NCBI RefSeq assembly: GCF_009857915.1
Contig: NZ_WWCM01000001.1
Span: 248,001 to 312,000, forward strand
DNA from: Duganella qianjiadongensis
GTDB taxonomy: Bacteria > Pseudomonadota > Gammaproteobacteria > Burkholderiales > Burkholderiaceae_D
Length of the DNA stretch: 64,000 nucleotides
Direction: 5' to 3'
Part shown: piece after piece, positions 50,500 to 59,251 of the stretch
How positions within the stretch are numbered: position 1 is the stretch's first letter
How the letters are laid out: every line of letters starts with the position of its first letter
Made by a program: the position numbers and the translations under genes
Notes under the pieces: generated by a model
What the model saw: the letters and a program-made list of their open reading frames with translations, nothing else
What the model was told of the DNA's origin: nothing
Databases searched by the model: none

Positions 50500-52683
50500 T
50501 TAATAACGAACAGTGACATCTACACCGTAGCGGCGCGGATACGGCAAAGTGGTGAAGCGCGTCTGCGAAGTGCCATCAAGGACGATACCGGTCGGATTAC
50601 GGTTGTCGCTCAGGTTCTTTCCGTACAGTGCAACTTCCCACTTACGCGACGCTGCTTGTAAGGCAATACGTGCCGAGACATCACGTGTGGCGCCAACACG
50701 GGAATTGGCTTCGTTTGTCGCAAGGAAATATTGATCGCCGATAAAACTGGCATCTGCATGCATGGTCAGCAGGTAATTCTGTACGGGCACACTGTAGTCG
50801 GCACCGACGTTGCCGGTGTAGCGCGGCGCTTCGATCATGCGCTTACCGGCCAGGTCAACCCCGTTCAGCAACAGCGAACGATACTTACCGTTCAATAATC
50901 CCAGACTGGCACTGAGCCGCAGTTGCTTATCGACCTGCAGGAAGCTTTCGATCTCTGTCCCTGTAATGCGCGATTGTCCTGCATTGACCAGCTGCTGATT
51001 GCCTATCCCGACCACATTGATAAATTGCTGATTGCGGAAGTCATAACGGAACGCGGAGAGGTTCACGGTCAGTCGCCGATTCCACATTTGCGATTTGAGC
51101 CCGCCTTCATAGGAATTCAGGTACTCCGGCTGAGCCACATTCAGGTCGGCCGCATTCGTCAGTGCGCCGCCGTTGAAGGCGCTGCTGCGATAGCCGCGCG
51201 CATAATGCGCATACAGCATCAGGTCCGGTGCCAGCTTGGCATCGGCGCCCAATCGGCCAGTCGGCTTGCGGTCATCGTAGCTGAGCTGCCCCTGCTCAGG
51301 AATCAGGGGCGTCACGCGGAAGCGATTGAGCCGGCCCTGATCACGCGTATAGCGCACACCACCGTAGGCAGTCCAGATATCATCGATCTGATATGTGCCA
51401 TCGAGGTACACAGCATTGGAGCGGCGTTCCTGCTGATACTGCTGATTCAGGATAGGCATGGCGGGCGGGCCACCAAAGATGGTGTAGGCCGTGCCGATAT
51501 CGACGTTGTCGCGTTGATGATAGACGCCCGTAATGAACTGGAAAGGCCCATCAAAGGCAGTGGTGAAACGCAGGTCCTGACTGAATTCATGGGTGCCGCT
51601 ACGGAAGTCGATATGCAGCAAGGGATCCATGGTGCCATCCGCATCGACCAGATTCTGGAAGCGGCCATTCAGGAACGAGGTGATCGACGTGATCGTGCCG
51701 AGCTCAGTACTCTTGTTGAGTGTCAGGTATGCGCCGCTACCGCGCACGGAAATCTCTCCGGAACGGTCATCCGCAACCTCGTAGTCGCCCAGGCGCTTAC
51801 CCGTGTAAGGATTCAGGCGCGGGTTCTTCCCTAGCGCATTCAAGCCATTCGAAGCAAGTCCGGTATTGACTGCGCCTATGGCATCTGGATTGTTATTGAC
51901 ATCGAATAGGCGCAAGCTGCCTGACAGACCTTCGCCATCTTTAAAGCCCAGCGTCAGGCGCGCCGCCTTGCGATCGATATTCGACAGATCATGCCCGCCC
52001 GGATTAACGTTGTGGATATAGTCGTCGGAATGGGCGCCGGTAAAGGCAAAGCGTGCAGTTAAGCGGTCATCAATCAGGGGAACTTCCAGCACGCCCTTGG
52101 CTTCTTTGTAGCCATAATTGCCGGCGCCCACAGTCAGTTCGGCCTCCGGCTTGAAGCGGGGACGCTTGGAAATGAAGTTCACCGCGCCGGCTGTCGTATT
52201 CTTGCCGAACAGCGTGCCCTGCGGCCCGCGCAGCACTTCCACCCGCTCGGTATCGAAGATCTGTGCGCCACCCAGATACTGGGCGCCGATATACACTTCA
52301 TCAAAAAATGCGCCGGTCGGGGAAATCGCATTCAGATTGAACTCGGAGGTAGATATCCCGCGCAGCGAAAACTTCGGTTGCGACTCGTCGCCGAGATTCG
52401 AGACACGCAGATTCGGTACCAGCCGGGCAATTTCAGTGCCGGTATCGATCTTGGCACTGGCCAGTGACTGTGCGTTCATGACACTGACCGACACGGGCAC
52501 ATCCTGCAGACGCTGCTCGCGCTTCTGTGCCGTCACCACGACGGTATTGTCTTCGTTGAAATGGCTGGCCTGCGCTGGTGGCACGGCTGGCTCCGGCACT
52601 GGCTCGGGAGTTTGCTGAGCATGGGCGCTAATGGCGAGGCCGAAAGCGGCAACGGAACCTAGCATTTCTTTGCTGCTAATCAT
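50500..52683 (-). CDS. TonB-dependent receptor of the glycerolipid operon
   Basis: A 727-aa receptor of the group with VVVTAQKREQRLQDVPVSVS at the N-terminus, plug motif VEVLRGPQGTLFGKNTTAGAVN and a complete barrel. Signal peptide ends at AISAHA and is followed by a Pro/Glu-rich linker. AAGGAGACTACT precedes the ATG. Gene order implies uptake of a lipid-derived or other hydrophobic ester compound, but receptors of this group have varied ligands. Confidence 0.92.
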   Translation of the reverse strand: MISSKEMLGSVAAFGLAISAHAQQTPEPVPEPAVPPAQASHFNEDNTVVVTAQKREQRLQDVPVSVSVMNAQSLASAKIDTGTEIARLVPNLRVSNLGDESQPKFSLRGISTSEFNLNAISPTGAFFDEVYIGAQYLGGAQIFDTERVEVLRGPQGTLFGKNTTAGAVNFISKRPRFKPEAELTVGAGNYGYKEAKGVLEVPLIDDRLTARFAFTGAHSDDYIHNVNPGGHDLSNIDRKAARLTLGFKDGEGLSGSLRLFDVNNNPDAIGAVNTGLASNGLNALGKNPRLNPYTGKRLGDYEVADDRSGEISVRGSGAYLTLNKSTELGTITSITSFLNGRFQNLVDADGTMDPLLHIDFRSGTHEFSQDLRFTTAFDGPFQFITGVYHQRDNVDIGTAYTIFGGPPAMPILNQQYQQERRSNAVYLDGTYQIDDIWTAYGGVRYTRDQGRLNRFRVTPLIPEQGQLSYDDRKPTGRLGADAKLAPDLMLYAHYARGYRSSAFNGGALTNAADLNVAQPEYLNSYEGGLKSQMWNRRLTVNLSAFRYDFRNQQFINVVGIGNQQLVNAGQSRITGTEIESFLQVDKQLRLSASLGLLNGKYRSLLLNGVDLAGKRMIEAPRYTGNVGADYSVPVQNYLLTMHADASFIGDQYFLATNEANSRVGATRDVSARIALQAASRKWEVALYGKNLSDNRNPTGIVLDGTSQTRFTTLPYPRRYGVDVTVRY

Positions 52684-52722
52684 AGTAGTCTCCTTGTTGT
52701 GTTTGTAATGAAGGGAAAAGCG

Positions 52723-54378
52723 TTAATGGGGGGACGGACAGAGGTGATGTCGGTATTCGGCGCGGATGCGATGCTTGAGTATCTTTCCGGTGGGTCCCAG
52801 CGGCAGCTTGTCGACGAATACCACGGCATCAGGTATCCACCACTTGGCGACCTGGCCCTGGTAGAGCGCCAGCACCTCCTCGGCTTGCAGCGCAACATCC
52901 GGCTTGCAGGCGATCAGCAGCAGCGGGCGCTCTTCCCACTTATCATGGAATACGCCGACGCAAGCGGCTAAGTGCACTGCCGGGTGCGACATTGCGATAT
53001 TCTCCAGGTCGATGGAACTGATCCATTCGCCGCCTGACTTAATCAGATCTTTGCTGCGATCCGTGATCTGTACATAGCCATCGGCACTGATGTTGGCGAC
53101 ATCGCCGGTAGTGAACCAGCCCTGATCGACCGCACTGCCCGCGCTATGACCGAAGTAGGAATCAATCACCCACTGGCCCCGTACCTGCAGATGCCCCGGC
53201 GTCGTACCGTCCCACGCCAGTTCATGGCCGGCGTCATCGATGATGCGCACGTCGATGCCATACAGTACATGCCCTTGCTTCTGCAGCAGACTGCGCAACT
53301 CGGTGCGATCCAGCAGCTGATGCTGTGCCTGCGGGGTGCAGACGGTAGCCAGCGGCGACAGCTCGGTCATGCCAAAGGCGTGGATCACCTGCAGACCGTA
53401 TTCGTCGCGCAGACTATCCATCAGCGCCGGCGGGCAGGCGGTACCACCTATGACGATCCGGCGCAGACTTTGGAACTGACTACCGTGCTGCCGCACAAAA
53501 TTCAGCACACTGAGCCAGATAGTGGGCACGCCCGCCGAGAAGGTGACCTGCTCGTGATGGCACATCGCATGCAGTGCGCTGCCGCTCAGCAAAGCACCGG
53601 GCAATACTAGCTTGGCCCCCACCAGCGCGGCTGAATAAGGCAAGCCCCACGCATTCACGTGAAACATAGGAACTACCGGCAGGATGCAATCACTGGCCGA
53701 CAGGTTGAAAGCATCCGGTGCGACTTGCGCATAGGCGTGCAATACCGTCGAGCGGTGCGAATACAGCACGCCCTTGGGATTACCTGTGGTGCCGGAGGTA
53801 TAGCACAGGCCTGAAGCCGCATCCTCATCAAAAATTGGCCAATTCCACCTCGCATCATCACTGCAAAGATGCGCTTCGTAACTCTGCAATTGTGGCAATT
53901 GCGCAGCGACAGGAAGGTCCTCATCGTCACACAAGGCAATGTAGCGAACTATGCCCGGGCAGTGCTGAGCGATTTCGCTTACCTGCTCGATGAATGCAGG
54001 CTCGAAATAGAGCATGGTGCTGCCCGCATCGTTAATGATGTAAATCAGTTGCTCCAGATGTAGACGCGGATTGAGCGTGTGCAGCACAGCGCCTATTCCT
54101 GCTACACCATAATAAAGTTCCAGATGACGAAAACTATTCCAGGCCAACGTGGCTACGCGCTCGCCCATGCGGACGGGATAACTTTCCAGTGTCTGGGCCA
54201 GACGCCGCGCACGCAGATGACAGTCAGCGTAGGTGTAGCGATGAACCTTGCCGTGCTCGCCATACGATACGATTTCACGCTGACCGAAGTAGCGCTGTGC
54301 ATGGCGCAGCAGCGAGGTGATAAGAAGAGGTCGGCGCATCATCTGGCCGGGCAAGGGGCTGGTGCAAAGTTCAGTCAT
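52723..54378 (-). CDS. Acyl-CoA synthetase (AMP-forming), fatty-acid CoA ligase
   Basis: A 551-aa adenylate-forming enzyme. The P-loop-like motif [43 protein letters not shown] and the C-terminal catalytic Lys region [14 protein letters not shown] are present in order. It resembles medium/long-chain fatty-acid ligases of the AlkK type and would activate the acid released by the lipase. GGAGACCTGC supports the ATG at 54378. First gene of the minus-strand operon. Confidence 0.88.
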   Translation of the reverse strand: MTELCTSPLPGQMMRRPLLITSLLRHAQRYFGQREIVSYGEHGKVHRYTYADCHLRARRLAQTLESYPVRMGERVATLAWNSFRHLELYYGVAGIGAVLHTLNPRLHLEQLIYIINDAGSTMLYFEPAFIEQVSEIAQHCPGIVRYIALCDDEDLPVAAQLPQLQSYEAHLCSDDARWNWPIFDEDAASGLCYTSGTTGNPKGVLYSHRSTVLHAYAQVAPDAFNLSASDCILPVVPMFHVNAWGLPYSAALVGAKLVLPGALLSGSALHAMCHHEQVTFSAGVPTIWLSVLNFVRQHGSQFQSLRRIVIGGTACPPALMDSLRDEYGLQVIHAFGMTELSPLATVCTPQAQHQLLDRTELRSLLQKQGHVLYGIDVRIIDDAGHELAWDGTTPGHLQVRGQWVIDSYFGHSAGSAVDQGWFTTGDVANISADGYVQITDRSKDLIKSGGEWISSIDLENIAMSHPAVHLAACVGVFHDKWEERPLLLIACKPDVALQAEEVLALYQGQVAKWWIPDAVVFVDKLPLGPTGKILKHRIRAEYRHHLCPSPH

Positions 54379-54593
54379 GCAGGTCTCCGCTGGCATACGC
54401 AAGTAGGAAAGCAATCTCTTCCATCCAAGCGCGCTTTTCGTTTAGTATTTATTTAGGTACCAACAACTAGCTGGTCCGGTATGAAGAACTTTAGAGCCTG
54501 ACCAGAAAATGTTCTTGCCCGGACAAGCCAAGTTTTTGACTCATAAAGACAACGTCACATCAGCGTTGGACATAAAAAAGGGAGCGCAAGGGG

Positions 54594-55604
54594 ATGACAC
54601 AACCCTCGACGGCAGGAGCTTGGCTGACCGGGATCTGGGAATTGCTGGTAACCATAGGGCTAGATCCGCAGGCTATTTTTTCCCGCGCGGGCATCAGCGA
54701 GAAAGGCTTCAGGGAGCCACACCAGCGCTATTCAAGCGATACCATGAGCCAGCTATGGAATGTCATCATCGAGGCTTCAGGCGACGAGCTGGTATCGCTG
54801 GCGGCAGCGGAACATCCGCGCCCTGCGACGCTCGATCTGCTGACCTACACGATGATTACCGCGCCGACACTGGAAGGCGCGCTGCAGCGTTTCATACGCT
54901 ATATCCGGATCATCAGCGATGCAACCATCTTCCAGCTGGAAGCAGATACCGATGGTGCACAATGGCTTCGGCTGGAAATTGAGGGCGGCGTCATTGCCAT
55001 TCCGCGCCAGCGCTGCGAATTCATCCTGGTGACGATACTGAATATCTGCCGCTGGATCGCCAGCCAGCCGATCAAACCACTGGTGACGGAACTGGCTTTT
55101 CCCGAACCCGGCAGTACCCAGATGCATGTGCGCGCGTTTGGCGGCGTTGTGCGATTTGGTACACAGCGCAATGGCATGCTGTTTTCCCACAGCGATATGC
55201 AGATGCCACTCCCCGCATCGAATCCCGTACTCTCCGAGTTACACGAAAGATTTGCTGTCGATTTTCTCGAGAAGATGGATCAGTGGCGCTTTGTACCGCG
55301 AGTACGTGACGTCATCATTCGATCATTGCCGGATGGATCACCAGCCCGCAGCAAAGCAGCAGAGGCATTGCATGTCAGCGAGCGCACGCTACAGCGCCGG
55401 CTCGAACAGGAAGGCACTTCGTATAATGATCTACTCGACGAGACGCGGCGCGATTTGGCGAAAGAGTATTTGCAAAAAAATGTTATGGCGCTGGCACAGA
55501 TTGCATTTTTGCTGGGCTTTGCCGATCAAAGTGCCTTCTGCAGGGCTTGTCAGCGCTGGTTCGGCCAGTCCCCCAAGCAACTGCGCAAAATGCAATTGAC
55601 CTAA
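54594..55604 (+). CDS. AraC-family transcriptional regulator
   Basis: A 336-aa regulator with an N-terminal ligand domain of the arabinose-binding-like (OruR/ArgR-type) group and a C-terminal AraC DNA-binding domain: SKAAEALHVSERTLQRRLEQ forms the first helix-turn-helix and ALAQIAFLLGFADQSAFCRACQRWFGQSP the second. It diverges from the acyl-CoA synthetase gene across 215 bp, so it very likely activates the lipid operon in response to a fatty acid or related ligand. GGGAGCGCAAGGGG precedes the ATG. Confidence 0.88.
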   Translation: MTQPSTAGAWLTGIWELLVTIGLDPQAIFSRAGISEKGFREPHQRYSSDTMSQLWNVIIEASGDELVSLAAAEHPRPATLDLLTYTMITAPTLEGALQRFIRYIRIISDATIFQLEADTDGAQWLRLEIEGGVIAIPRQRCEFILVTILNICRWIASQPIKPLVTELAFPEPGSTQMHVRAFGGVVRFGTQRNGMLFSHSDMQMPLPASNPVLSELHERFAVDFLEKMDQWRFVPRVRDVIIRSLPDGSPARSKAAEALHVSERTLQRRLEQEGTSYNDLLDETRRDLAKEYLQKNVMALAQIAFLLGFADQSAFCRACQRWFGQSPKQLRKMQLT

Positions 55605-55900
55605 GCTCTCAACACACCGCTGCGCCATACTTGCGATATGCCATGCCGGGACATTACGATTTGGCTTCGCTCCCGGCTTCACCACTCTGCCGGATGGCCT
55701 GCTGCAATCCCTGAATCGCCAGAATGCCAGACGCCACCAGCCCGACCAGTCCACGTTACTGAAAATGGCGACGTGGCAATTCAAGCGCATGGGGAGAGCG
55801 ATCAGCGAGATCGCCTACAGTCGCTTGATGGTCGGCGCCTCATGGCGCAGCCCGGATTTCCAGAGCGGGCGCCAGCCTTGCCGTAAGCTGGTTGTAAAGC
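55605..55900. other. Intergenic region without recognisable feature
   Basis: This 296-bp stretch lies between the AraC gene and map. Short frames in it have no ribosome site or recognisable product. No clear terminator, RNA gene or repeat was seen. Confidence 0.4.
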
Positions 55901-56671
55901 TCATGCGACAGCGGGTCTTTCGTCCGGACGCAGCGTGAGCACGCGCACGCCATTACGGGTGACTGCCACCGTGTGTTCGAACTGGGCCGACAGTTGACCA
56001 TCGGTGGTGACGACCGTCCAGCCATCGTCCTCGGTTCGCACCATGTGGCGGCCTTGGTTGAGCATCGGTTCAATGGTGAACACCATGCCTTCGCGCAGGA
56101 TCAGGCCGGTCTTGGGACGGCCCCAATGCACCACCTGCGGCGGCTCATGCATTTCGCGGCCTATGCCATGGCCGCAGTATTCGCGCACCACGGTATAGCC
56201 ATGGCGTTGCGCATGGCGCTGAATGGCATAGCCGACATCGCCCAGCTGCGCGCCGGGGCGTACCGCATGTATGCCCTTCCACATTGCTTCATAGGTGGTG
56301 TGGACCAGGCGCCGCGCTTCCTGCGACACGACTCCGACCAGATAGGTCTTGCTGGAATCGGCGATGTAGCCATTCTTTTCTAGCGTGATGTCAAAGTTAA
56401 CGATATCGCCGTCGTTCAGAATCTCGGCGGCGGAAGGCACGCCGTGGCAGACCACGTTGTTGCGCGAGGCATTCAGCGCATAGGCATAGTCGTACTGGCC
56501 TTTGCCGGCCGGCCGCGCGTGTAATTCGTTGACGATGAAGTTATCGACCAGGTCATTGACCTGCATGGTCGACATGCCAGTCAGCTTCAATTGATCCAGC
56601 CGACTGAAGACACTGGCTAGCAGACGGCCAGATTCGGCCATCAGCGCGATTTCATCCGGTCGTTTGGTCAT
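55901..56671 (-). CDS. map: Methionine aminopeptidase, type I
   Basis: A 256-aa metallopeptidase that removes the initiator Met. All five metal ligands are visible: Asp and Asp in VNFDITLEKNGYIADSSK, His in CGHGIGREMHE, Glu in FTIEPML and Glu in AQFEHTV. Its ATG overlaps the stop of the ParD-like gene (ATGA). Genomes of this group usually have another map beside rpsB, so this one is likely an additional copy. Confidence 0.93.
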   Translation of the reverse strand: MTKRPDEIALMAESGRLLASVFSRLDQLKLTGMSTMQVNDLVDNFIVNELHARPAGKGQYDYAYALNASRNNVVCHGVPSAAEILNDGDIVNFDITLEKNGYIADSSKTYLVGVVSQEARRLVHTTYEAMWKGIHAVRPGAQLGDVGYAIQRHAQRHGYTVVREYCGHGIGREMHEPPQVVHWGRPKTGLILREGMVFTIEPMLNQGRHMVRTEDDGWTVVTTDGQLSAQFEHTVAVTRNGVRVLTLRPDERPAVA

Positions 56672-56880
56672 GGCACCACTGCTTTCAGTTGACGCGCATC
56701 GACGCCGGCCGCGTGCAGCTCGCGGGCGATGATTTCATTAAAAGACAATAGCGGGTTGGTCTCTGCCAGCATGCCGATCTTGATCCAGAACGCTGCCTGC
56801 GCGTTGATCGAACGGCACGATACCGCACTGGCCTTGCGGATCTGGTCATGTAGATCCTCGTCGATGTTCACAATACCCAT
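56668..56880 (-). CDS. ParD-like antitoxin-family protein
   Basis: A 70-aa protein starting MGIVNIDEDLHDQIRKAS, with SINAQAAFWIKIG in the middle, typical of the ParD_like family (ribbon-helix-helix). GAGGTG lies before the ATG at 56880; a GTG at 56886 is the alternative. No toxin gene follows; instead it is coupled to map, an arrangement seen for this family elsewhere. It may be a local autoregulator, using the inverted repeat at 56891-56907. Confidence 0.8.
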   Translation of the reverse strand: MGIVNIDEDLHDQIRKASAVSCRSINAQAAFWIKIGMLAETNPLLSFNEIIARELHAAGVDARQLKAVVP

Positions 56881-56890
56881 AATCACCTCA

Positions 56891-56907
56891 ATATACGAAA
56901 CGTATAT
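56891..56907. promoter_or_regulatory. Inverted-repeat operator candidate before the ParD-like gene
   Basis: ATATACG and CGTATAT are perfect seven-base arms around AAA, 11 bp upstream of the ATG, where a ribbon-helix-helix dimer could repress its own operon. Surroundings are AT-rich and could include a -10 element. Confidence 0.5.
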
Positions 56908-57091
56908 GAATTATATATTCAGACTGGAAGCGGCCGCAAGCCGATCCTATATCGCATCATTCAATTGGCATTTCCACAATGAATATCTGGGTTGTGCGTT
57001 TGCTAGCAGAGTTAACCCAGTCAGTTTGACCCGCCCGCCACACCCTCGCGAACGCCGCGCCCCGGTCGTAAGCCCCTTCAAAGCCTAACTC

Positions 57092-57307
57092 TCATGGTTG
57101 TTCATGAAGCTGCTTCAAAGTCCGCCGCTGCTTGCATGACTTGGCCGTCTCGGTCTTTAGCATTCCCGATCGCTGGAAAGCGTACTTGTCGATTACACTG
57201 GGTGAGCGCCTGTCCGCGTAGCACGGCTCAATGGTTTCCGAGCGAAGATAGCGCCGGACGGTGTTTCTTGAGATGCCAAGACGTCTGGCGATTTCTCTTA
57301 ATGGCAC
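57092..57307 (-). pseudogene. Truncated IS21-family transposase (istA) remnant
   Basis: A 71-codon fragment with PLREIARRLGISRNTVRRYL, a helix-turn-helix found at the N-terminus of IS21-type IstA, followed by RKQRR-like residues (CKQRRTLKQLHEQ). IstA is normally some 400-500 aa; the integrase core and istB are absent and the frame stops soon after KQLH. It is a dead remnant of an insertion sequence between the ParD-like/map pair and the tRNA. Confidence 0.7.
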
Positions 57308-57582
57308 CTGGTCGGGAATGTGCCAGCGTCAAATAATGCCTGATAGTGCCACGTCGATCAATCCAATTTCCCATTCAATGTTCTGAGCAGGACTGTGTCT
57401 TAAACGTGGGGCAGTTTCGTGTGCAAATTATGCGGCAAAGTGGGAATGTTTTCGTTGCATGGCGCACGTCCAGTCGTTAGGATAAATCGCGCCGAAAAAA
57501 TCACATCTCTTTCTGTCTAGTTTTTCCAAAGCAGATCACCCAGTTGCACCGGCTGCAGCTGAACAGTATCGGACAGATTAAA
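57308..57582. other. Intergenic region beside IS remnant
   Basis: No gene can be supported. Part of it (up to about 57350, with GTGCCAGCGTCAAATAATG) may be leftover upstream sequence of the insertion element. The remainder leads to the tRNA terminator. Confidence 0.35.
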
Positions 57583-57620
57583 ACAAAAAAACCGCTGGCC
57601 CCTAGTAGGAACAGCGGTTT
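57583..57620 (-). terminator. Rho-independent terminator of the tRNA-Ser gene
   Basis: AACCGCTG (57590-57597) and CAGCGGTT (57612-57619) pair; on the minus strand the stem is followed by a run of seven T. It lies 35 bp past the tRNA 3' end. Confidence 0.85.
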
Positions 57621-57654
57621 GTTTGATGTCCGTCGAGTGCGCTGGACAGTGTCT

Positions 57655-57747
57655 TGGCGGAGACGGTGGGATTCGAACCCACGATACAGGTTTTGCCCGT
57701 ATGCTTCCTTAGCAGGGAAGTGCCTTCGGCCACTCGGCCACGTCTCC
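57655..57747 (-). tRNA. tRNA-Ser, anticodon GCU
   Basis: The minus strand gives a 93-nt RNA with acceptor arms GGAGACG/CGTCTCC, discriminator G and encoded CCA. The anticodon loop reads CTGCTAA, anticodon GCT, which decodes AGC/AGU. A long variable arm (ACGGGCAAAACCTGT region) fits the class II structure of tRNA-Ser, and GTTCGAATC gives the T-loop. Confidence 0.96.
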
Positions 57748-57859
57748 TAGTCGATTACTCAACTATGTCTGCTTTGCTAACTGCGCTACAGCAGACGACC
57801 GCCATAGTATAGACCGCACTGGGTTTGGTCAAGGCTACTCGGCGATTTTTTTGAAAAAA

Positions 57860-59107
57860 TTATGCTTTTTCCAGTTCGAACGCTTTGTGCAGTGCGCGCA
57901 CCGCCAATTCCATGTACTTCTCGTCGATCAGCACCGAGATCTTGATCTCCGACGTAGAGATCATCATGATGTTGATGCCCTCTTCCGACAGGGTACGGAA
58001 CATCTGCGAAGCCACACCGACGTGGCTACGCATGCCCACGCCCACCACCGAGATCTTCGACACTTTGGCGTCGCCGGTGATGCTGGCAGCGCCCAGCTCG
58101 GCCTTGGTGCTGTTGAGCACGTCCACAGCGCGCTGGTAGTCGTTGCGCGAAACGGTGAAGGTGAAATCGGTTTTACCGTCGACCGACTGATTCTGTATGA
58201 TCATGTCGACTTCGATATTGGCATCGGCCACCGGGCCCAGAATGTGGTAAGCCACGCCCGGACGATCCGGCACGCCCAGCACGGTGATTTTGGCCTCATC
58301 GCGGTTAAACGCGATACCGGAGATGACTGCTTGTTCCATGTTTGTATCTTCCTCAAACGAAATCAGGGTACCCGAGTTGGCTTCGACATCGATGTCCAGC
58401 ATAGGGTCGGTCAGTGACGACAGCACGCGGGTCGGCACGCGATAGTTACCGGCGAATTCCACCGAACGGGTCTGCAGGACTTTCGAGCCCAGCGACGCCA
58501 GTTCCAGCATCTCTTCGAAGGTAATCGCCTTCAGGCGGCGCGCTTCCGAGACCACGCGCGGGTCGGTGGTGTAGACGCCATCGACGTCGGTGAAGATCAG
58601 GCACTCGTCGGCCTTCATGGCAGCGGCGATCGCCACGGCCGAAGTATCCGAACCACCACGACCCAGCGTCGAGATATTGCCACCCTCGTCCACGCCCTGG
58701 AAGCCGGTGATGATGACGATCTTGCCGTCATCCAGATCCCGGTTCACCTTCTCGTTGTCGATCGATTGAATACGGGCTTTAGTGAAAGCGGAATCGGTTT
58801 TAATCGCCACTTGCCAGCCGGCGTAGGACACCGCCTTCTTGCCGATAGCCAGCAGGGCCATCGACAGCAGGCCCACCGACACCTGTTCGCCGGTCGAGGC
58901 GATCATGTCGAGTTCACGTGGGTCAGGCTGCTCTTGAATTTCTTTCGCCAGCGCGATCAGGCGATTGGTTTCGCCGGACATAGCCGAAGGCACCACAACA
59001 ATGCGGTGACCTGCGTCATGCCACTTGGCGACACGCCGCGCCACGTTCTTGATACGGTCCGTCGAACCCATCGACGTACCGCCGTATTTGTGCACGATTA
59101 AAGCCAT
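57860..59107 (-). CDS. lysC: Aspartate kinase
   Basis: A 415-aa enzyme that makes aspartyl phosphate, the first step to Lys, Thr and Met. VHKYGGTSMGS is the N-terminal substrate motif, FTDVDGVYTTDPR binds ATP, and two ACT domains follow (GVPDRPGVAYHILGP and SVVGVGMRSHVGVASQMF), the sites of feedback control. The length and motifs match the alpha-beta type found in beta-proteobacteria. Monocistronic, between tRNA-Ser and tilS in the typical Burkholderiales order. Confidence 0.96.
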   Translation of the reverse strand: MALIVHKYGGTSMGSTDRIKNVARRVAKWHDAGHRIVVVPSAMSGETNRLIALAKEIQEQPDPRELDMIASTGEQVSVGLLSMALLAIGKKAVSYAGWQVAIKTDSAFTKARIQSIDNEKVNRDLDDGKIVIITGFQGVDEGGNISTLGRGGSDTSAVAIAAAMKADECLIFTDVDGVYTTDPRVVSEARRLKAITFEEMLELASLGSKVLQTRSVEFAGNYRVPTRVLSSLTDPMLDIDVEANSGTLISFEEDTNMEQAVISGIAFNRDEAKITVLGVPDRPGVAYHILGPVADANIEVDMIIQNQSVDGKTDFTFTVSRNDYQRAVDVLNSTKAELGAASITGDAKVSKISVVGVGMRSHVGVASQMFRTLSEEGINIMMISTSEIKISVLIDEKYMELAVRALHKAFELEKA

Positions 59108-59251
59108 AACAGTGAGTTTTTCCGCTCAAATAAAGGTAAATGGAACCCTAAACTCTACATGCCGCACTGCAAAATAACAAGTCAAAAAACAGATAAAGTC
59201 ATACCGAATAAGCATATCTACATACAAAATTCGGCAGAAACAGACAATTGT

